A DNA stretch of 64,000 bases from JACKOB01 sp024234575. GTDB taxonomy: Bacteria > Pseudomonadota > Gammaproteobacteria > Pseudomonadales > Oleiphilaceae. Positions 60,172 through 64,000 of this stretch are shown here, in pieces. The notes beneath the pieces are model-generated. The model did not search any database and was not told the origin of the DNA. It saw only the letters and a list, made by a program, of their open reading frames with translations. The number at the start of each line of letters is the position of its first letter. Positions within the stretch are counted from its first letter, which is position 1. Position numbers and translations under genes: made by a program. The DNA lies in NCBI GenBank assembly GCA_051208035.1, contig JBPJFZ010000002.1, forward strand, positions 1 through 64,000, in the 5' to 3' direction.

Positions 60172-62337
60172 GTGCCTGTAGATGAGTTGGTAAAAAAGGA
60201 CTCTGAGCTGTCTCTATTTGATGGGCTCAGAAGTCAGATTGTTACTTATCTTGATGAGGAAAAAGTAGACCTCATTGAGCAGGCATTTCTGTTGGCCCGA
60301 AAAGCACACGAAGGGCAGTATCGCCACAGCGGAGACCCTTATATTGTGCATCCCGTCGCGGTTGCCAGAATTCTTGCCAATATGGGGATGGATTACCAAA
60401 GCCTCATGGCAGCGTTGCTGCACGATGTTATTGAAGACACTGAATATGGTTGGAAGGATTTGTCGGATCGTTTTGGCGATACCGTAGCCAACCTGGTAGA
60501 AGGTGTGAGCAAATTAACCCAGATTGAATTTCGCACGAAGGCTGAAGCCCAGGCTGAAAACTTTCAGAAGATGGCGCTGGCAATGTCCAAAGACATTCGT
60601 GTGGTGCTGGTGAAACTGGCCGACCGGCTGCACAACATGCGAACTCTTGGCCCGCTAACCTATGAAAAACGCCGGCGTGTTGCTGCCGAAACCCTCGATA
60701 TTTATGCACCGATTGCCAATCGTTTGGGTATCAATACCATTCGGGTTGAGTTGGAAGATTTAGGTTTTGCCGCACTGCACCCCATGCGGGCGAAGTATAT
60801 TCGTAAAGCAGTTGAGAAACTGCGTGGTAATCACAAAGAGATTATTTCAGAGATTAAGCGGCGCTTAGAGTCGACGCTAGAGCAACGAGGCTTGCCGGGC
60901 ACTATTATCGGTCGGGAAAAGCATCTCAATAGCATCTATCAAAAAATGAAAGACAAGCGTAAATCTTTTCACGAGATTATGGATGTTTACGCTTTTCGTA
61001 TTATCACCGACACCGAAGATAACTGTTACCGTATCTTAGGGGCTGCGCACAGCCTCTATAAGCCACTGCCAGGTCGTTTTAAAGACTATATAGCCATGCC
61101 GAAGGCTAATGGTTATCAATCGTTGCATACCACTTTGTTTGGCATGCATGTGAATATTGAGATCCAGATTCGCACCAATGACATGGAAGAGATCGCCAAC
61201 AATGGTGTTGCCTCGCACTGGATGTATAAGAACCGGTCATCTACGGCGATATCTGCCAATCAATTGCGTGTCGATAAGTGGGTGAAAGGGCTTATGCAGA
61301 TGCGTGAGCATGCAGGAGACTCGCTGGAATTTATCGAGCATGTAAAGATTGATCTGTTTAAAGATGAAGTTTACGTGTTTACACCAAAAGGCCGAATTCT
61401 TGAGTTGCCAGCCGGTGCCACAGCGGTAGATTTTGCTTATGCTATTCATACTGATATCGGTAATGCCTGCGTGGCATGTCGAATTAATCGAAATTTGTCC
61501 TCGCTGAGCGCCCCCCTGGTTAGTGGTCAAACTGTCGAGGTAATTACTGGTCCGGGTGCTAAGCCTAGCCCGGCATGGTTAGACTTTGTGGTGACCGGGC
61601 GAGCCAAGAGTGGCATCAGACACTTTTTGAATCATCAGAAGCAGTCTGAATCAGTAGATTTAGGCAAAATGCTGATCAAGCGGTCGTTGAAGAGCTTCGG
61701 CAAGAAGCTTTCAGAAATTTCTCAAGAGCAGCGGGACAGAGTCGCCAGCCATAATCAGGTGGCAAATTTCGAAGCGTTGCTTGAGCAAATTGGTTTGGGC
61801 AATCGAATGGCTTTTATCGTTGCCCGGCAGCTGGTGCCTGATGAAGGCGGTAACGCGCAGCAGCAGGAAATCAGTCTGACTAACGATGGCAGACCCTCCA
61901 TTACCATTCAGGGGACGGAAGGGTTGGTTCTTACGTTTGCTCATTGCTGCAAGCCTATTCCCGGCGATCATATTCTTGGTGTGATGGATCAGGGCAAGGG
62001 GATGGTTATTCATTCAGAGAGTTGCTCCAAGATTCCGTCCAAGATTGCTGACAGCATGCGTTGTGTGTATCTCAATTGGGCGAAAGACATCACCGATGAG
62101 TTTTCTGTTGAGTTAAAGGTTGAGCTGGAGAGACAGAGAGGTATTATTGCCGAGTTAGCGGGTGCGGTGACTATGGCTGATGGCAATATTGAGAGAATCG
62201 GCGTTGAAGAGCAAAATGCAAAATTGAGTGTGATTAGTCTGACTATTCATGTGCAGGGGCGGCAGCACCTCGCGCGGGTTATGAAACGTATTAAGAGTCT
62301 GCGGGCTGTGACGAGTATTTCGAGGGTTCGCCACTAA
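60172..62337 (+). CDS. spoT: Bifunctional (p)ppGpp synthetase/hydrolase
   Basis: This ~721-residue RSH enzyme has an HD hydrolase domain (YIVHPVAVARILANMGMDYQSLMAALLHDVIEDT), a synthetase domain (GREKHLNSIYQKMKDKRKSFHEIMDVYAFRII, GRFKDYIAMPKANGYQSLHTT), TGS (VYVFTPKGRILELPAGATAVDFAYAIHTDIG) and C-terminal ZFD and ACT regions. SpoT sets ppGpp in response to starvation. The frame is open from 60037, but that stretch carries the rpoZ terminator. GTG 60172 or TTG 60187 therefore fits better, and the exact start is unsure. Confidence 0.95.
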   Translation: MPVDELVKKDSELSLFDGLRSQIVTYLDEEKVDLIEQAFLLARKAHEGQYRHSGDPYIVHPVAVARILANMGMDYQSLMAALLHDVIEDTEYGWKDLSDRFGDTVANLVEGVSKLTQIEFRTKAEAQAENFQKMALAMSKDIRVVLVKLADRLHNMRTLGPLTYEKRRRVAAETLDIYAPIANRLGINTIRVELEDLGFAALHPMRAKYIRKAVEKLRGNHKEIISEIKRRLESTLEQRGLPGTIIGREKHLNSIYQKMKDKRKSFHEIMDVYAFRIITDTEDNCYRILGAAHSLYKPLPGRFKDYIAMPKANGYQSLHTTLFGMHVNIEIQIRTNDMEEIANNGVASHWMYKNRSSTAISANQLRVDKWVKGLMQMREHAGDSLEFIEHVKIDLFKDEVYVFTPKGRILELPAGATAVDFAYAIHTDIGNACVACRINRNLSSLSAPLVSGQTVEVITGPGAKPSPAWLDFVVTGRAKSGIRHFLNHQKQSESVDLGKMLIKRSLKSFGKKLSEISQEQRDRVASHNQVANFEALLEQIGLGNRMAFIVARQLVPDEGGNAQQQEISLTNDGRPSITIQGTEGLVLTFAHCCKPIPGDHILGVMDQGKGMVIHSESCSKIPSKIADSMRCVYLNWAKDITDEFSVELKVELERQRGIIAELAGAVTMADGNIERIGVEEQNAKLSVISLTIHVQGRQHLARVMKRIKSLRAVTSISRVRH

Positions 62338-62441
62338 AGCGCTAGGTTGTTTATGGTGCTGACGGCCTTCATTGACCTGTCAGCTTGATGTTTTTATGAG
62401 GGCTGACCAGCCCTTAATTGAATGCAAAATAAGGGAAAGTT

Positions 62442-62825
62442 ATGTCGAATAAATCGATCATTCAAACGGATGCGGCTCCAAAGGCAATTGGAACCTATTC
62501 TCAAGCGGTAAAAGTTGGCAATACTGTTTATTTGTCTGGCCAAATTCCGCTGGTCCCCGATACCATGGAAATGGTGCAAGGTGACATTGCCAGACAAATC
62601 ACGCAAGTGTTCGAAAATCTAAAGGCTGTTTGCGAAGCCTCTGGCGGGTCGTTGCAGAGCATCGTCAAATTGAATATTTTCCTGACCGACCTGGGTAATT
62701 TCGCCACTGTGAATGAAGTCATGGCGAGCTACTTTCAGGCACCATATCCAGCGCGGGCAGCTGTTGGTGTTAAAGAGTTGCCCAAAGGCGCGCAGGTAGA
62801 GATGGATGCCATAATGGTGGTGTAA
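62442..62825 (+). CDS. ridA: RidA family enamine/imine deaminase
   Basis: This 127-residue trimeric deaminase clears reactive 2-aminoacrylate. The Rid signature is VYLSGQIPLVPDTMEMV and the C-terminal YPARAAVGVKELPKGAQVEMDAIMVV, with the conserved Arg. It follows spoT by 104 bp, the standard order in Pseudomonas relatives. AAGGGAAAG precedes the ATG. Confidence 0.95.
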   Translation: MSNKSIIQTDAAPKAIGTYSQAVKVGNTVYLSGQIPLVPDTMEMVQGDIARQITQVFENLKAVCEASGGSLQSIVKLNIFLTDLGNFATVNEVMASYFQAPYPARAAVGVKELPKGAQVEMDAIMVV

Positions 62826-62847
62826 AACGGGAACGACCCTTTCTATT

Positions 62848-62880
62848 AAAAAAAGCACTGGCAAGTTCAGTGCTTTTTTT
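62848..62880. terminator. Terminator between ridA and the convergent SDR gene
   Basis: AAAAAAAGCACTG pairs with CAGTGCTTTTTTT (13-bp arms, 7-nt loop). T runs lie on both strands, so it can serve both genes. Confidence 0.92.
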
Positions 62881-62910
62881 ATGGGTAGGCCAAAATTTGA
62901 TGCCGTGTGT

Positions 62911-63804
62911 TTATTGTTTAGGCTGTCGCCGTTTGTCTGCATAAAGGCGCTGGATCATTTCGCCGTAGCCTTCTCGCCAGGAGGGGTAGATAAACCTGTA
63001 CCCCGACTCTAGTAGCCGCTGATTGTGACATCGTTTGCTACCCGCGCGTCTTTTGGTCGAATTGATGGCAGTGTTTTCTGTTTCGCACTGCAGTTGCTCG
63101 CGAAACCAGGCGGCAATGATATGTGTGGGCACAGGTTCGCAATCGGATGCCAAATAGAGGGGGTGAAGTGATTGTTGGTCGATTTCTTTTTGTATGAGAT
63201 GAAGAAGAACACCGATACAGTCCGTTTCGTTAATGCGATTGGTATAGGGGCCTTCCTGTTGGGACGATAGGTCACCCCTTAAAGCCTGTTCGATCAGTCG
63301 GGTGCGATTGCCGCCATAGATTCCAGAAAAGCGAACGATAGTGCTGGGGATGCCGCTGTTACGCAGTAAAGTTTCAGCCTCTTGCAGGCGCATTCCAGAG
63401 AATGCAGCTGGGTTTGCTGGTGAGTCTTCGGTAATTAATTCGTTGTCGTTTTGGCTGTAAACACTCGTGCTCGATACGAAAAAAATACGCTTTGGTACCT
63501 GCTTGTGGTGCCGAAGTGCTGCCAGCAAATTGCTCACACCTTCAGGAAATACTTTCTGGTAGCCTGCATCGCTGAACTCTGTCGGCGACAGGCAATATAA
63601 AATGATATCTATGTCTGTCGGCAATGCCTCGATTAGCTGGGATTTATCGCCTATATCTGCCAGACAAAGGCTAATTGGCAATGGGGTGGCAATGGGGGAT
63701 CGCTTGAGTAATGTAACCTGCTGAGATTTAGAAAAGTGCCGTGCAACTGGCAGTCCCAGTAGACCGCCACCAATGCAAAGAATGTTGTTTATCTGCGTTG
63801 CCAT
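62911..63804 (-). CDS. SDR family NAD(P)-dependent epimerase-like protein (YeeZ type)
   Basis: This 297-residue extended-SDR-like protein begins with a Rossmann motif ILCIGGGLLGLPVARHF. FFVSSTSVYSQNDNE, the SGMRLQEAETLLRNSG segment where YxxxK is degenerate, and RFSGIYGG follow. The catalytic tyrosine is replaced, as in YeeZ-like atypical SDRs, so redox activity is uncertain. Its substrate is unknown. It is divergent from oxyR. Confidence 0.82.
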   Translation of the reverse strand: MATQINNILCIGGGLLGLPVARHFSKSQQVTLLKRSPIATPLPISLCLADIGDKSQLIEALPTDIDIILYCLSPTEFSDAGYQKVFPEGVSNLLAALRHHKQVPKRIFFVSSTSVYSQNDNELITEDSPANPAAFSGMRLQEAETLLRNSGIPSTIVRFSGIYGGNRTRLIEQALRGDLSSQQEGPYTNRINETDCIGVLLHLIQKEIDQQSLHPLYLASDCEPVPTHIIAAWFREQLQCETENTAINSTKRRAGSKRCHNQRLLESGYRFIYPSWREGYGEMIQRLYADKRRQPKQ

Positions 63805-63862
63805 CTATTATTTCACCACGTATTCTCTGAGCCTTACAGGGCTAACATATTCGGAATGGACG

Positions 63863-64000
63863 ATGACTCTGACAGAACTTAAATATATTGTCACTCTTGC
63901 AGAAGAAAAACACTTTGGTAAGGCTGCAGAAAAGTGCCGGGTAAGTCAGCCTACATTAAGTGTGGCCGTGAAAAAGCTTGAAGATGAGTTAGGGGTGTCC
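63863..64000 (+). CDS. oxyR: LysR family regulator OxyR, partial (N-terminus only)
   Basis: Forty-six codons are present up to the right edge. The helix-turn-helix MTLTELKYIVTLAEEKHFGKAAEKCRVSQPTLSVAVKKLEDELGVS closely matches OxyR of Pseudomonas. The redox cysteines are outside the window, so the peroxide-sensor assignment rests on the DNA-binding part and on synteny downstream of spoT/ridA. Confidence 0.85.
   Translation, partial: MTLTELKYIVTLAEEKHFGKAAEKCRVSQPTLSVAVKKLEDELGVS

Overview
The window is a chromosomal segment of a gammaproteobacterium. Two gene orders match the Pseudomonas pattern as I know it: yggS/proC/yggT/metX/metW/rdgB/hemW next to pilT-pilU, and pyrE/crc/rph/yicC/gmk/rpoZ/spoT/ridA running toward oxyR. 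Base composition is moderate by eye, and SpoT, type IV pilus ATPases, Crc and ThrB of the APH type all fit a Pseudomonadales/Cellvibrionales-like, probably marine, bacterium. The species cannot be named from sequence alone. I found no rRNA, tRNA or CRISPR array.

Layout. 1-5.2 kb: edge of an Rpn nuclease gene, a PilZ protein, the glnK-amtB ammonium operon, ubiK and comM. 5.3-10.1 kb: a nitrate ABC transporter operon (nrtA-nrtB-nrtD) preceded by a NIT-domain protein that lacks an output domain. Both nitrogen operons carry sigma-54 promoters with NtrC-like sites, so they look like one nitrogen regulon. 10.2-23.2 kb: trmB, hemW, rdgB, metW-metX, a dynamin-like GTPase, yggT, proC, yggS, pilT and pilU. 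23.3-25.1 kb: a BtuCD/FecCD-type transporter pair. 25.1-28 kb: an AT-richer islet with a TPR-sulfotransferase and its own APS kinase. 28-49.6 kb: MscS channel, cholesterol-oxidase-like GMC enzyme, ATP-grasp enzyme, polA, thrB, a second PilZ protein, trhP, a MgtC/DUF4010 membrane protein, a polyphosphate:AMP phosphotransferase, a phasin-like protein, pyrE, crc, rph and yicC.

49.65-58.85 kb: an accessory island splits yicC from gmk, which are usually adjacent. It holds an internally deleted tyrosine integrase, two separate HipB/HipA-type modules, an AlpA regulator, a DUF927 helicase gene broken by an amber codon and cut short at its 3' end, an AAA_14/DUF4143 ATPase with twin palindromic operators, a cluster of GTTTGGCG-type palindromes, and a dispersed ~34-bp repeat that brackets the first Hip module. 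It reads as a decayed integrative or satellite element that kept its addiction-type cargo.

58.9-64 kb: core genes resume with gmk, rpoZ, spoT, ridA, an SDR protein and the start of oxyR. All coordinates and motifs were read by eye. Domain names rest on recognised motifs, not on searches.
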